Source: Chlorobiota bacterium
GTDB lineage: Bacteria; Bacteroidota; Ignavibacteria; OLB7
Assembly: GCA_028287785.1 (NCBI GenBank)
Contig: JAQBOZ010000009.1
Location: 124,001-188,000 of the forward strand
Direction of reading: 5' to 3'
Length of the DNA: 64,000 nucleotides
Shown: positions 28,050-38,300 of the stretch, in pieces
How positions within the stretch are numbered: the first letter of the stretch is position 1
Layout of the letters: each line of letters opens with the position of its first letter
The notes under the pieces: generated by a model
Database searches by the model: none
Seen by the model: only the letters and a program-made list of their open reading frames with translations
What the model was told of the DNA's origin: nothing
Made by a program: the position numbers and the translations under genes

Positions 28050-28499
28050 ATGCCCATCGAAGAACCTCCCATCGAAGAACCTGTTGATATGCCAACCGCT
28101 ATTGGAGCGATGGAAGCCGTTTCAGAGATGCTAGAAAGATACCGTGATGATGCGGAGCTGGTTAGTGCGATCATCAGTCAGTATGAAAGGCAACGAGGTA
28201 TATTCCTATTGCCTACAGCCAGGATCATGGTAATAATTCCAATCTTGGATTATCTGTCTTCAAGCGTCAATCTCCGTGGGGGATTTGACCCGGAGGCGCT
28301 CGATGAATCGATTCGCAAGATTATAGACGGGATAGCAACTGATCCTGATGTGAGAGACGAAAATCGTGAAAATAATGCACGGTCTTCGTTCTCAGTCATT
28401 AGATCATTTTGGATAAATTTTTGCGGGATACCTCCGTTCTGTTCTCGGAGGGGCCCAAGAGGGGAATTCACGGAGGCAGGTGGAGATATACAGTTATGA
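28050..28499 (+). CDS. Unrecognised acidic protein, coupled to a membrane protein gene
   Basis: 149 residues. The ATG at 28050 is preceded by AAGGAGA at good spacing. The N-terminus is acidic with repeated P-I-E-E-P; the middle is helical (E-A-V-S-E-M-L-E-R-Y-R-D-D-A-E). The last third is Arg/Phe-rich and may be read differently if a frame error exists. The stop overlaps the next start (ATGA), so the two are translationally coupled. Codon use and GC differ from the core genes, indicating recent acquisition. Function unknown. Confidence 0.6.
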   Translation: MPIEEPPIEEPVDMPTAIGAMEAVSEMLERYRDDAELVSAIISQYERQRGIFLLPTARIMVIIPILDYLSSSVNLRGGFDPEALDESIRKIIDGIATDPDVRDENRENNARSSFSVIRSFWINFCGIPPFCSRRGPRGEFTEAGGDIQL

Positions 28500-28927
28500 G
28501 TGGTGACTTGTCAAAGAATGCTATGCCCAAGGAAGAACTTCAAAGCAATGTGGCGCCTCTACTTGCTACGTCAACGTTGGAGAATCGCAAGGAAGCTTGT
28601 AAAACATATATCGAGCAGATCAAGTTACTCGTTACTCTTGCATCCGCGTTCGTAGTGGCTCCTGTTGCTCTGATATCATTACTCAATACTAAAGACCGGA
28701 TCAAGGTGCCGCCTGAGATAATTGATAAACTAATCTTATCTGAAGGTTTACTTATAGCATCAATCTTCTTTGGTTATATGGCTCTTGCATCGGTTACTGG
28801 TGAGCAGGATAGTGGAACCTTCAATGTTTATCGTCCTGCGACCCGAATTTACTCGCTGCTACAGGTATTCGCTTATCTTGCTGGAGCCGCCGTTTTCGTT
28901 TACCTTGCCCGTATGCAGTTACTCTAA
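28496..28927 (+). CDS. Small three-TM membrane protein
   Basis: 143 residues. Three hydrophobic segments: about 44-65 (L-L-V-T-L-A-S-A-F-V-V-A), 80-102 (L-S-E-G-L-L-I-A-S-I-F-F-G-Y) and 122-141 (Q-V-F-A-Y-L-A-G-A-A-V-F). The soluble N-terminus of ~40 residues is helical. It starts in the stop codon of the preceding gene. A cytoplasmic partner plus a small multi-TM protein is a common arrangement in defence modules, but no family is recognised. Confidence 0.65.
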   Translation: MSGDLSKNAMPKEELQSNVAPLLATSTLENRKEACKTYIEQIKLLVTLASAFVVAPVALISLLNTKDRIKVPPEIIDKLILSEGLLIASIFFGYMALASVTGEQDSGTFNVYRPATRIYSLLQVFAYLAGAAVFVYLARMQLL

Positions 28928-29043
28928 TGCAGTTAGGCAATGGCTACTATGGCTTAGAGAATGCTAAAGGTTATAGGGGCATTGACTCCCGAGTATGTCC
29001 GTTGGGAAAGAGATAGGTAGTCTAATTATTAGGAGAAGGTTGT

Positions 29044-30057
29044 GTGGGCAAGAACCGACAGCGATATAAACGGAACCATCACTTTATTCCCAGACTATAC
29101 TTGCGGGGGTTCACTGAGCCAGAATCGCCATCTATGTTGTGGGTGTACGAACATGGCCGTACCTATGCTCCCGGTATAGGGCGACTAACATCCAACCCTT
29201 ATTACAACTCCATTTCAAAAGCTGGAATGGAGCAAGATCATTATGCATTCCGCCGCGATGATGGGACGATGGATTACGAGACCTTTGAGAACGCTCTCGA
29301 AAAGAAGGAGAAATCCGCTGATCGGTTGATTGAGAAGATCCGTGGCTTTCTGCCTCTCAATGAGGAAGAAAAACTTGTGCTCGCTCAGTATATGATAATG
29401 ATGCACAAACGGGTGCCTAAGAGGGCGGAGGAAGCACAAGGGGATTGGCCGGAAGTAGTCGAAGAGAGAGCTAAGGTTTGGACTGAGTCCTTTAACGAAG
29501 CTCGTCGTATACGTCAAGCTGAGGGAAATGAAAATGCGCTACAGAACCTCGATAAGTTGCGAATGCGTGTTGAAGAACAATTTAACTTATATCGAGAAGG
29601 TATGACGGATGGGCTGCGCCTTGCGGCGATGCTCAGGGGAATGCCGATGACTCAGATGGCTATCGCGTCCATGAGGTGGCAATACTTCAAGGCACCTCAT
29701 GGAACCTTCTTCGTTACCAATAATAACCCTGTATTCCGATTTAAAAGCCTAGGCCTCAGTAATCTTCAGCCTGAAATTACTTTCCCTATCTCGTCTAGCG
29801 TTGCGATAGTCGGATCATGGTATCTGGATATGCCTGAATTGATTCGCCAGGTTTCATCTGGTGTGGTTCAAGAGATCAACCGACGAACCTGTTTCTCCAC
29901 CTATAGATACGTTTACGCAAGAGCCGCGCATAAGCAGGTGTACGATCTGGTGCAAGACTTGGTGCCTGATTCGGAGAGTAAGCTTTCAGTCCTGTACGAT
30001 TACATCCTACCGGCCACAGGCTTGCCCACGGATCCAGATTGGGTTCGCCAACTCTAA
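29044..30057 (+). CDS. DUF4238 domain protein
   Basis: 337 residues from a GTG preceded by AGGAGAAGG. The N-terminal H-H-F-I-P-R-L-Y-L-R-G-F-T is the DUF4238 signature, and the distal G-T-F-F-V-T-N-N-N-P-V-F block (about 220) is its second conserved part, with acidic and Asn residues that may form an active site. The family is common in accessory islands; its activity is not established. The lower GC than the 0-27 kb core supports horizontal acquisition. Confidence 0.8.
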   Translation: MGKNRQRYKRNHHFIPRLYLRGFTEPESPSMLWVYEHGRTYAPGIGRLTSNPYYNSISKAGMEQDHYAFRRDDGTMDYETFENALEKKEKSADRLIEKIRGFLPLNEEEKLVLAQYMIMMHKRVPKRAEEAQGDWPEVVEERAKVWTESFNEARRIRQAEGNENALQNLDKLRMRVEEQFNLYREGMTDGLRLAAMLRGMPMTQMAIASMRWQYFKAPHGTFFVTNNNPVFRFKSLGLSNLQPEITFPISSSVAIVGSWYLDMPELIRQVSSGVVQEINRRTCFSTYRYVYARAAHKQVYDLVQDLVPDSESKLSVLYDYILPATGLPTDPDWVRQL

Positions 30058-30346
30058 CGAGTGCGTTGCGTATATCTTCCTGGAGCTTCCTAGGTTCTCA
30101 TATTGGAATTGCCGAGAAGATAGACTAAATGACAAAATCGGCATAAGTCAAGTCCTGGTTCGTTCAGCCATTGAAGAGAGCATTAATGTATGGCGAAGGC
30201 ACTACTAATGTGCCAGGTATTTCGTATCACCGCCAGCGGCTATTATGCGCCCGTACATGGAGTGAGAGCGCTTATGGTTCATGGTACAATATGACATCGT
30301 CCGCAAGTAGTTGGCTCGCATTCTGCTACGTTATCGGGATGATCTC

Positions 30347-30398
30347 GATGCGGACACGGCCGCCAAGGGATATCCTTATCGACCGTGTCCGTAGCATC
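30347..30398. terminator. Hairpin between convergent genes
   Basis: Arms CGGACACGG (30351-30359) and CCGTGTCCG (30383-30391), with a further GATG/CATC pairing outside a two-base bulge, then TCTCTTTTG. It lies between the DUF4238 gene and the convergent CAP-domain gene. The rest of 30058-30411 shows no gene. Confidence 0.55.
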
Positions 30399-30411
30399 AT
30401 CTCTTTTGCTA

Positions 30412-31377
30412 CTACACGGTCGTGGATAAGTTGATGTAGTAGGAATAGTTCCGCGATTGACCGTTCACAACCACGTTGTTGATCGATACGGTATACCTGA
30501 CTCCAGACTGAAGCGATGTTCGCCACAACAAGTGATTAGGAATCCCAAAATTCTGATAGTCCGCCCGAACGTTTCCAACCGGAGCTTTCTCCCCATGTTC
30601 TCCCACGATCGATATGGTGGCATTATCATACTTCACCTTGTCGCTGTTGGCGAACATTCCTGATCGATCGGCGATCACGGAGAACGAGTAATCGATCTCC
30701 GAGTTGACCAGCCGGGCAGGATAGGTCTCGAACGGATAGGCGACGAAATCCACCGGCATTGCGTTCGCGTTCTGCTCGTCGGTATAGATGACCTTGATCA
30801 CCGCGCCATCAACTCCCCACTCCGATCCGGACCACGGCTTATCGACTCGCGAAAACGATATCCACTTGAGGAACGGGCTCAGAAGCCACGCCCGGTGGCC
30901 CGGAAAGGCGTTCGCTGAATCAGCCAGCCACCCGTCGATAATCGTCTCGGTGGTTGGTATGCTCTCGTTGCTACCAGACCAAAGGTGAATACTCAGATTG
31001 CTCTTGCTGCTGGCATCGGCGCCAGCTTGGCTCCAGAACTTGAGCGATGGTTGCGGATTGTGATCCAGCGTGTTGTTGGCGGCAATGATAAGTGCGGCAC
31101 TGGTGATTCCAGCATCATCGGCGGAGTGATAGGCAACCAAGGGAAGTTTGTGGAGGGAGCGAATAGCGTTCACATAGTTCAGTGCCTTCTGTCGCTCGCT
31201 CTCTTTCAGAACGCCGGGGTTGCCGTTAGCTACATCGGGAAGCGTGGAATACATTGATGCAAGCGATACAGTAGCGGTAGAGTCGGTTGTTCCGGGCGTC
31301 GTGGGGGCATTCTCAGTACATGCACTCAGGATCAATAGAATTGAAAATAGCGGAATCGATCGGATGCCGAGTCTCAT
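30412..31377 (-). CDS. CAP/SCP-domain lipoprotein
   Basis: 321 residues. Lipobox L-I-L-S-A-C with Cys at 20. A Thr/Ser-rich linker is followed by a CAP-like domain at about 60-200: A-L-N-Y-V-N-A-I-R-S-L-H-K-L-P-L-V, T-L-D-H-N-P and F-P-G-H-R-A-W-L-L-S-P. The C-terminal part (about 215-321) is beta-rich, possibly an Ig-like adhesion domain. Outer-membrane anchored; CAP domains often bind lipids or act in cell-surface interactions. Role here unknown. Confidence 0.75.
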   Translation of the reverse strand: MRLGIRSIPLFSILLILSACTENAPTTPGTTDSTATVSLASMYSTLPDVANGNPGVLKESERQKALNYVNAIRSLHKLPLVAYHSADDAGITSAALIIAANNTLDHNPQPSLKFWSQAGADASSKSNLSIHLWSGSNESIPTTETIIDGWLADSANAFPGHRAWLLSPFLKWISFSRVDKPWSGSEWGVDGAVIKVIYTDEQNANAMPVDFVAYPFETYPARLVNSEIDYSFSVIADRSGMFANSDKVKYDNATISIVGEHGEKAPVGNVRADYQNFGIPNHLLWRTSLQSGVRYTVSINNVVVNGQSRNYSYYINLSTTV

Positions 31378-31580
31378 AGTTCCTCCACATTAAGATTTAA
31401 AATGCTACATGGGTGATTTTTTGAATGCACGGAGCATGTGATAGGTAGAAGTCAAGCATTGTCTATGATGAATATCAAAGAGCCAAATTCGATGGCATCG
31501 AATCTGCTTTGCAATCTCTGATGAAAGACAATGAGCCCATGTATGCCTGATAGTATTGTTCGTGCAAATCCGCTTAACAG

Positions 31581-32447
31581 TCATTGAGTGTCAAGTTTAT
31601 TGAGGCATAGAAGAGTTTCTGGGTTTATCCAATCACCGCCGACATGATTTAATTGCAGGTTCTGTCGAACCAGTGACCAACGTCTCAGCAAGTCATCCTT
31701 ATCGTTTACGCCAAGTACTGTCGCCAAATTTTGAAAATGCTCTTTGTGCACAGCGCGGAGAATAAACGTAAAACTATTGTGATCGTCCGCATATGGAAGA
31801 CAACGAGGAAACCAGTACGGAGAAAATGGCCTTCCTGATGAATAATCAAGATGAAGCACACTACGTACGAATAGGATATAATCCACTTCCATTAAGCGCT
31901 CAAAATCAAAATCTCTCCGGTCAGCGCGTTCCTTAATGATTTCTCCAGTGCAACTGAAGACCCTCAATCCCAAACGGGCTTTTCGCAACTCCTCAAGCGC
32001 CGACACGTATTTGCAAAATACGCTGTAATCCCAGGACTTGCCTTTCTCTTCAGGGGCCGTCCCAGTATAGTGGAATTGCTTTGAAAGGAGTTTATCAATT
32101 GTATTGAATCGCCGTTCTCTTAACAGAATCGCAGCATAATAAAGGAATAGTTCGTAGGCGATAAATTTGTAATTGTCAAATGCCAATTGCTTCCAAGACT
32201 GCATTGCGGCAGTTCTAAACAGATATGGAATAATTCTCTCAAAGAAATAAAAAAACTCATCGTATATATCCTCACTATTGATAAAGGAAGCACAAAACGA
32301 TGCCAGATCGATAAAGTCGTTGCGATATGCTATGAAGTTGTTGATGCTCTCCATGACAACCTCATCGATCTTAAAAGGATTGGAAAGGTCCATCCTGAAA
32401 TCTTCAAGCGCTTCGGATAGTGTCCTTAGATAATCTCGTATCAGCAT
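31581..32447 (-). CDS. C-terminal helical part of a split SEFIR/TIR-like protein
   Basis: 288 residues, mostly helical, with M-L-I-R-D-Y-L-R-T-L-S-E-A-L-E-D at the start and aromatic-rich blocks (Y-D-E-F-F-Y-F-F-E-R). It begins within the last codons of the SEFIR gene: A-ATG-C-TGA joins the two frames. Adding one A to the AAA just before would give ...N-P-A-Y-K-M-L-I-R-D in a single frame of about 485 residues. I therefore read it as the effector or sensor half of one protein, or as a coupled second gene. No independent family is recognised. Confidence 0.7.
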   Translation of the reverse strand: MLIRDYLRTLSEALEDFRMDLSNPFKIDEVVMESINNFIAYRNDFIDLASFCASFINSEDIYDEFFYFFERIIPYLFRTAAMQSWKQLAFDNYKFIAYELFLYYAAILLRERRFNTIDKLLSKQFHYTGTAPEEKGKSWDYSVFCKYVSALEELRKARLGLRVFSCTGEIIKERADRRDFDFERLMEVDYILFVRSVLHLDYSSGRPFSPYWFPRCLPYADDHNSFTFILRAVHKEHFQNLATVLGVNDKDDLLRRWSLVRQNLQLNHVGGDWINPETLLCLNKLDTQ

Positions 32448-33037
32448 TTGTACGCCGGATTTTGCTGAATAAAGAAATCCGTAATCCGATTCAGTTTATG
32501 CGTCACCTTAATAGGGACGGGATCAGGCTCCAGTATGTGAGACGGTGGAGCTCCAAGCGGAGGTCTCTTCACGGAACGCCGATCATAGATGATTCGGAGA
32601 AGCCGTTCGTATTCATCTTCAAATCGTTGCGGATCGACGAAATCAAGGTAGATACGGCTCTTCAAGTATGTCGGCAGGTATGCTTTCCCTTCTCCGTCAA
32701 TTTCTGTTACGATCGGGATGAATTTTTCCTGCACTGCGGAGTCATATACTTTCGGTGAGACTATCTGCGATTCTGTCCCTACTCCTCCTTCGCGAGCGTT
32801 CGCCTTCTCAGCATATCGTCTATCGATGATCAACAGCACTTTTTGTATGTCAGAATCACTCACCATGCGCTCCATGAACGCATACTTATCCTGTCCCTCC
32901 TTTAAATCCCATTGATCAAGGATGACCTGAACGCCATCCTGTGTTAGCCTCTCGGCCAACACACGGACCCAATCAGAATGCTTTGGGGTTGTCCAGCTAT
33001 AGGAGATGAAAATCTTCGGGTTTTCTATGGTTGCCAT
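32441..33037 (-). CDS. SEFIR (TIR-related) domain protein, N-terminal part
   Basis: 198 residues from the ATG reading M-A-T-I-E-N. The SEFIR fold is clear: K-I-F-I-S-Y-S-W at 8-15, S-D-W-V-R-V-L-A-E-R-L, G-V-Q-V-I-L-D-Q-W-D-L-K-E-G, and S-D-S-I-Q-K-V-L-L-I-I-D-like order (seen as S-D-S-D-I-Q-K-V). Bacterial SEFIR proteins (bSEFIR) are known anti-phage NADases acting by abortive infection. The frame ends seven bases into the downstream gene, which holds the expected C-terminal domain. A longer upstream in-frame start is possible but the domain begins here. Confidence 0.85.
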   Translation of the reverse strand: MATIENPKIFISYSWTTPKHSDWVRVLAERLTQDGVQVILDQWDLKEGQDKYAFMERMVSDSDIQKVLLIIDRRYAEKANAREGGVGTESQIVSPKVYDSAVQEKFIPIVTEIDGEGKAYLPTYLKSRIYLDFVDPQRFEDEYERLLRIIYDRRSVKRPPLGAPPSHILEPDPVPIKVTHKLNRITDFFIQQNPAYKC

Positions 33038-33876
33038 CAGACCCGTGCTCGTTGTCGGTATGCTGTTATGCGTGATGTCATCGTGAGGTAGGGCGACAAT
33101 CATCACAGTCAATATCAAATATAACGCTTCCGCTCTTCCGCAGGATAGAATTGTTGAGTATTCAAATGTGATGGTTCAAAGCGCTCGTGTCTTTTCGCCG
33201 TTGTTGAAGGTGGCTATACCATTGACCAGTCCGATAATGCCGGTCACGCGCAGCCTGTTGTCTTTTCAGCACATGATGTTCAGCGGTATGTCCAAGATAG
33301 AGAGTAATGAAATTCAATGAGAGGAGTTGTTTTGCCGGTGAATGTGTATAAACTATAGCTTACGACAGTGGTTAGCGTACGTGCCGGATTCCGAGTGTTC
33401 TCGGATTGGTTGCCCAAAGCATCAAGCGTCCGTTGATTCGGGGGCGGGCCAACGAGCGCTCAATCGGTCGATGGCTTGTTGTGACGTTTGTCAAGCATAC
33501 GACAATTGTTTGTCAACAAGCCGATTATGTATGGTGTATGCAGCCCGAATAAATATTCCTTCAATGGCAAATATCTCTTGACAAGCATGTCATGCCTTGC
33601 GTAGTTTCGTCTATCGAATACCTCAACGCAATAATCATTCACAGCTAGTTTAGAATGGAAAAGCGTCAAGCTTGATATTAGATTCTGTTGTTTGTGTTCC
33701 TATGGTTGTAGGAATAAGAATCTAAATAGATAGCAGGAATCCAGGATTTATCCCTTATCCTGGATGGATGGACCACGGCACCCGCGATGTTCAAATTTTA
33801 GTAGTAGCCCTCTGTCACCTTTCATAAAAGGTGACGGGATATTCTATTGCCCTAACAATCTTTCCTCCGAAGTAGT
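33038..33876. other. AT-rich intergenic region with two perfect hairpins
   Basis: About 840 bp with no gene I can support; short open frames at 33342-33669 on both strands lack protein character. Two perfect 9-bp hairpins lie near the downstream gene: ATCCAGGAT / ATCCTGGAT (33739-33765) and GTCACCTTT / AAAGGTGAC (33814-33835, 4-nt loop). The second sits about 40 nt before a start codon and could be an attenuator or an operator. Confidence 0.45.
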
Positions 33877-34824
33877 ATGAATGCTCTCTCAGTACTGCTC
33901 CGCGTGGCCTGCTGTGCTACGCTCATTCTCATCGTCACCGTTGCATGTTCTTCCCGAACATTTTCCCAGCCAGAGATCCCGCCTCATCCGCCGGAGGTCG
34001 TTCTCTTTATCGGCCATCTGAATTTTGATTGCTATCCCGATACTGCTGTCGGGTGGATGGACGAGAACTTTCACTATCTGGTCCACTCACTGCACTGGGG
34101 ACACGCGGTCACGCAACGCCAAGGAGATGAACAGCGCGGCGATACAAGCTGCCTGGATCATATTCCAGCCGATAAACGGGTTCCAATTACCACGATCAAT
34201 TATCCATCGTGGGATTCTCTTTCAGGGAGTGTCTCGTTCCAGAAGATGAACCCCGATTCCCTTACTGATTTACTTATTACCATCTGGGGGCGTGTCGGCG
34301 ATGCACGGAATCGCCACGATACGCTACGACCATTGCTCCTGTTTGGGCAGCATGGGCTTGATACACTCAAGGACTTGGATCTCGCCAAGGTGGAGGGATT
34401 TCAATCGGCACCGTTCTTCGCGATGGCTCTTCAGTTCGGAACCGATCTTGTCGAACCGGAAGTGCGCGATCTTTCCGGGCGGGTCAGTCACTCCATTGCA
34501 CCGATCGCCTATACTGTCGATCGCCGTGAGGACAAGCAGCCGGGTGATGATAGAGCGAAGAATCCAATTCAGGTACGGGTCTATCCAAACCCAACTGGAA
34601 CAGCGGCACAGATCGAATCAGAATCGACACCGGCAGGAGAATATAACGTGGAAATCGTGGGTGTCAACGGGCAGGTGTATCGCCGTCAGGATGTGAGCGT
34701 CAGCGCAACACGTGGATTATTTCGTGTACTCGATGTACACGATATCCCGAGCGGGTATTATTTGGTTCGATTGCATTCCGCCTCGAAGCTTATCGGTAGT
34801 TATCCCATCATCATCACTCGCTAA
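33877..34824 (+). CDS. T9SS-sorted exported protein with C-terminal sorting domain
   Basis: 315 residues. The N-terminus is an export signal with a lipobox-like V-T-V-A-C at 20-24. The central ~190 residues have no recognised family. The last ~85 are a type A T9SS sorting domain: V-Y-P-N-P-T-G, a middle V-E-I-V-G-V-N-G-Q-V, and I-P-S-G-Y-Y-L-V-R-L. Such domains take proteins across the outer membrane by T9SS, often with surface attachment. The gene is followed 14 bp later by the RHS gene, so they probably form one operon. Confidence 0.8.
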   Translation: MNALSVLLRVACCATLILIVTVACSSRTFSQPEIPPHPPEVVLFIGHLNFDCYPDTAVGWMDENFHYLVHSLHWGHAVTQRQGDEQRGDTSCLDHIPADKRVPITTINYPSWDSLSGSVSFQKMNPDSLTDLLITIWGRVGDARNRHDTLRPLLLFGQHGLDTLKDLDLAKVEGFQSAPFFAMALQFGTDLVEPEVRDLSGRVSHSIAPIAYTVDRREDKQPGDDRAKNPIQVRVYPNPTGTAAQIESESTPAGEYNVEIVGVNGQVYRRQDVSVSATRGLFRVLDVHDIPSGYYLVRLHSASKLIGSYPIIITR

Positions 34825-34838
34825 TTGGATACATCATT

Positions 34839-35384
34839 ATGAAGAGTATGATTAGGATTTTTCGTGCAGTGCTGGCGGTGATGATCATTATTGCTCCAGC
34901 AAGGCTATCTGCCCAGTACACCTCAGGTGCCTTTGGCCTTAAACAGCTTTCGGAGACGTACGATGAGCGGGGATTCGAGCAGGGAAAATCGATTTCAGTC
35001 GATGGCAAGCTGATGGTTTCCGGATCGAACGGAAACGTCTCCTACAGCTACCCGATCTCGCATACGACCGTTTCCGGCTTCCCCTTTGACGTCAGCCTCA
35101 ATTACTGCGGTTCTGTCGGCTGCACGGCATTCAAAAATTTGATCCGGGGAGCCTTTATTCCACCTATGAGGGATGGGATAAATTCCATCAGAATCGTCCC
35201 GCATGGATTATCGGTGTCAATGGCTTTGCTATTCAGGCGATTGCTACCACCGCCTCGCATCATTGTGCGGTTGAGCTTCAGACCGCTTCGAAGAATAGCT
35301 TCGACGACGCCGATTTTGTCTGGACGATCGACGGATATGACTTTTGTAATCGTATGGGGCCGGCCGCTGGCGAAAGCGACCTGA
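34839..35384 (+). CDS. N-terminal part of the giant RHS protein (frame interrupted)
   Basis: Begins with a signal peptide (M-K-S-M-I-R-I-F-R, hydrophobic core, L-S-A-Q). Then Y-S-Y-P-I-S-H-T-T-V-S-G-F-P-F and V-S-L-N-Y-C-G-S-V-G-C are typical starts of exported RHS/YD proteins. After T-A-F-K-N at about 35137 the sense moves to the frame of the next entry. One extra A in the run 35133-35137 would join both and give ...T-A-F-K-K-F-D-P-G-S-L-Y-S. The residues from there to 35384 in this frame are not meaningful. Confidence 0.7.
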   Translation: MKSMIRIFRAVLAVMIIIAPARLSAQYTSGAFGLKQLSETYDERGFEQGKSISVDGKLMVSGSNGNVSYSYPISHTTVSGFPFDVSLNYCGSVGCTAFKNLIRGAFIPPMRDGINSIRIVPHGLSVSMALLFRRLLPPPRIIVRLSFRPLRRIASTTPILSGRSTDMTFVIVWGRPLAKAT

Positions 35385-38300
35385 ATTATACCGACATCAT
35401 CCGGCTTCTCCGCTCCGATGGGAGCGTTTTGGAGCTGGTAAAAACCACCGACAGCATGGGGGATGATAACGACAATCGCCCCGATCTGTTCACCGGCCAT
35501 TATTTCGTCAACGAGGCGAATGCAAAAGGCTATGGTCTGGTGGAATATGATTCCACCTACTGGCCGAGCTATATCCATGACTATGCATTTGGCTATGCCC
35601 ATATCCCCCGCAAGCTCCGGTATTATCCGGGCGATGGTTTGGAATATGTCTTCCGTGAGTGGATCATTCCCTATGGCATCGATCCCTATATCGGCAGGAG
35701 CAATTCCTCGTCCCTTGTCTGGGGCGGCGCAAAGGCTGGGCCGACGATCTTCTATCTGGAGTCGATCAACAGCAATTCCGGCATTATCTCCGGCTTCAAG
35801 CGCTCGCGGCATTTTTATCCGAACGAGTTTATTACGCTTGAAGGGGGGAATATCTACAGCCCCAAGCTCGATTCGACGCTTGACTCAACACGGGGCCGGG
35901 CACTCATCACCGATTTCTACGGGCATACGATCAACTACGGCGATTACGGGTTGACCATCCAGTCGTTTGGACGCACGACCAAGGTGCAGTTCGCCACGCA
36001 GTCGCGGAGCGGTTCAGCGGCCAGCAATTCGGTGATGCCGCTGGCCTCAAACGGGTATCCTACCTATCAGTCCGATCAGCTCGCGAAATTGCCGGAAAGT
36101 GCATCGGCGATCAACCGATCCTATCTGGGGTATGTGACGGCAATCATCGACCCTGAAGGACGCAAGACCACCTTTGCCTACGAGCAATATACCCGTCGCT
36201 ATAAGGATTGTGGATTCCCGAAACCAACTGGTGGTAGTACGATCTCGGTTGCGTTGAAGAATTACCGGCTCAAGCGGGTCACCGAGCCGACGGCAACCTA
36301 TGCGATCCACTATATGAACGGGGAGAATCGTTTGGGAGCTCCGAACGAGCATGATAGCACGAGCGATCAGTCGCTGGTGTATACCGGTTCGCATTTCAAT
36401 TTCCCTTTTCTGATGAACAACGTTGCCAGCTATATCAAGAAGTACGATAAAGCTGGGCATCTGCTGACGACGCAGCACAATGTCTATAGCTACGATGATG
36501 GTCCCTCGCGCGGGTTATTCGATTATGGGCGCCAGGAATTCACCGACAACATCACCGGGCAGACGAGGTTCATTGAGAATACCTACGATTTCCATACGCT
36601 CTCTGATTTCGTTAGCTGGCTACCGCAACCGCGCTATACCGCTCTGACCAGTACCAAAGAGGTGGGCGCCGATACGGTGTATACGACGACCATGTATGAT
36701 ACGCTCCCTACCAGCAGAAACTTTCTTTATCCATCGCAGCAGACCACGACGGTCAACGGCATTACCAAAAGCAAGCAGTATTTCAGCTACACGGCTGATA
36801 CGCTCCGCCAATACGATAATAGCGTTACCACGCGGCGTTTCGGTTGGGAGATCACCAAGCAGGTAACGAGCACGGCTCATCCGGCCAATGGCAATGCCTT
36901 GTTCCGCGATACGGTGGAATACACCTATCTGCCAGCGGTGGATACCACGCTCTGGCGGCTGGATACCAATATCCTGAAACTCCAGATGATCCAGCGGTAT
37001 CTGGAGTTGAAGGCGCATGATTCGATCAGTGTGCCGTGGGAATATGCGTTTTACGATCCCCGCGTGCTGCGGTTTACGGTCGACAGCGCGGAGGAACGTG
37101 GCGTGCTGCCGCCACAATTCGGCATGGTGCAGCGGCAGTGGCGGAGCGATGGTTCGGGGAATTTCATCAGTGGCGTGAGCAACTATTATCACAATCCTGT
37201 CGGCCCCTTCCATTATTTCAATGATCTCCAGTTCCGGGGCAGTCTGTTGGCTGATACGGTCATCGGGCGGAACCGCGCGACGAAGTTCGTCAACGGCCAG
37301 TACAGTTATAACCGGGGATGGGGAAAGAACCTGCTGCAATTCTCGCGGAACGCCAATGGCGCGTTACGGCGCTATTATTTCGATGATTATTCATCGCTGA
37401 AAATTCGTGATGGTTCGGGGAATTATCGAGCGCTCGGTCATATCAAGACCAACAACGATGTGTCGCATGATACGCTCCTGCCGCATGGGCAATACTTCGC
37501 GTATTATTTCGAGAAGCCGCTGATCTCGGAGCAATACCTCCGGCACTACAATACGAGTGGTGTGCTGAAGATCGACACGCTACTGCAGATGAACGAATAC
37601 AGTTTCTATGGCCGGGTAAAAAGCGCGATCGATTACAACGGCAATTATGCCCGGTTCGCGTATGACAGGAATGGCCGGATGCTGACCGGCTGGCTACCAT
37701 TCGATTTTCCGAGGCAGGAAAGCCCGGACACGATCGCCTACACCGGCACCGAGGCGATTGATCTGATGGGGGTGACGCACCATGTCATGAGCATCGATAC
37801 CATGAACTGCGCCGTCGATACATCATGGACGGGGGCGGGGCCATCGGATACCACGGAGGTGGAGGGGCTGTACGCCGCTCATCCGGTGACGGTGCCGGAC
37901 AGTTGCCCCTGCGCGCACGGGCATCATGGTCCCACCACCAAGCGTGATCGCAACGAGTTGCTGGAATCGTGCGTGACGCCTCGGTACTATCCCGGCGGCG
38001 AATACTATCTCGGCGTGTTGGACTATACGGTTGATTCCGCCAGCTCGCTGAGGTTTATCAGCCCCATCACTGACGCAAAGCTCCAGCTTCACATCACCAA
38101 CATTGAAGGGGAATGCGTGGCACTCTCGGTGGAGGTGCCGCAGTTCGGGTTCACCAAGCTCTACTATCTCAACTGCGACGAGGGGGCTTCGCTTGGAGGA
38201 GGTGGAGCGCGGACAAAACGGGATGATGACCGATCGCTGTTGAGCGATACGCTCGGCGATCCTACCTATGCGTTCAACGTCAGCCTGGCCTCGATCAAGG

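Noticed and set aside
33342-33669. Short frames on both strands
   Set aside because: No RBS, no domain and overlapping one another; left as intergenic.
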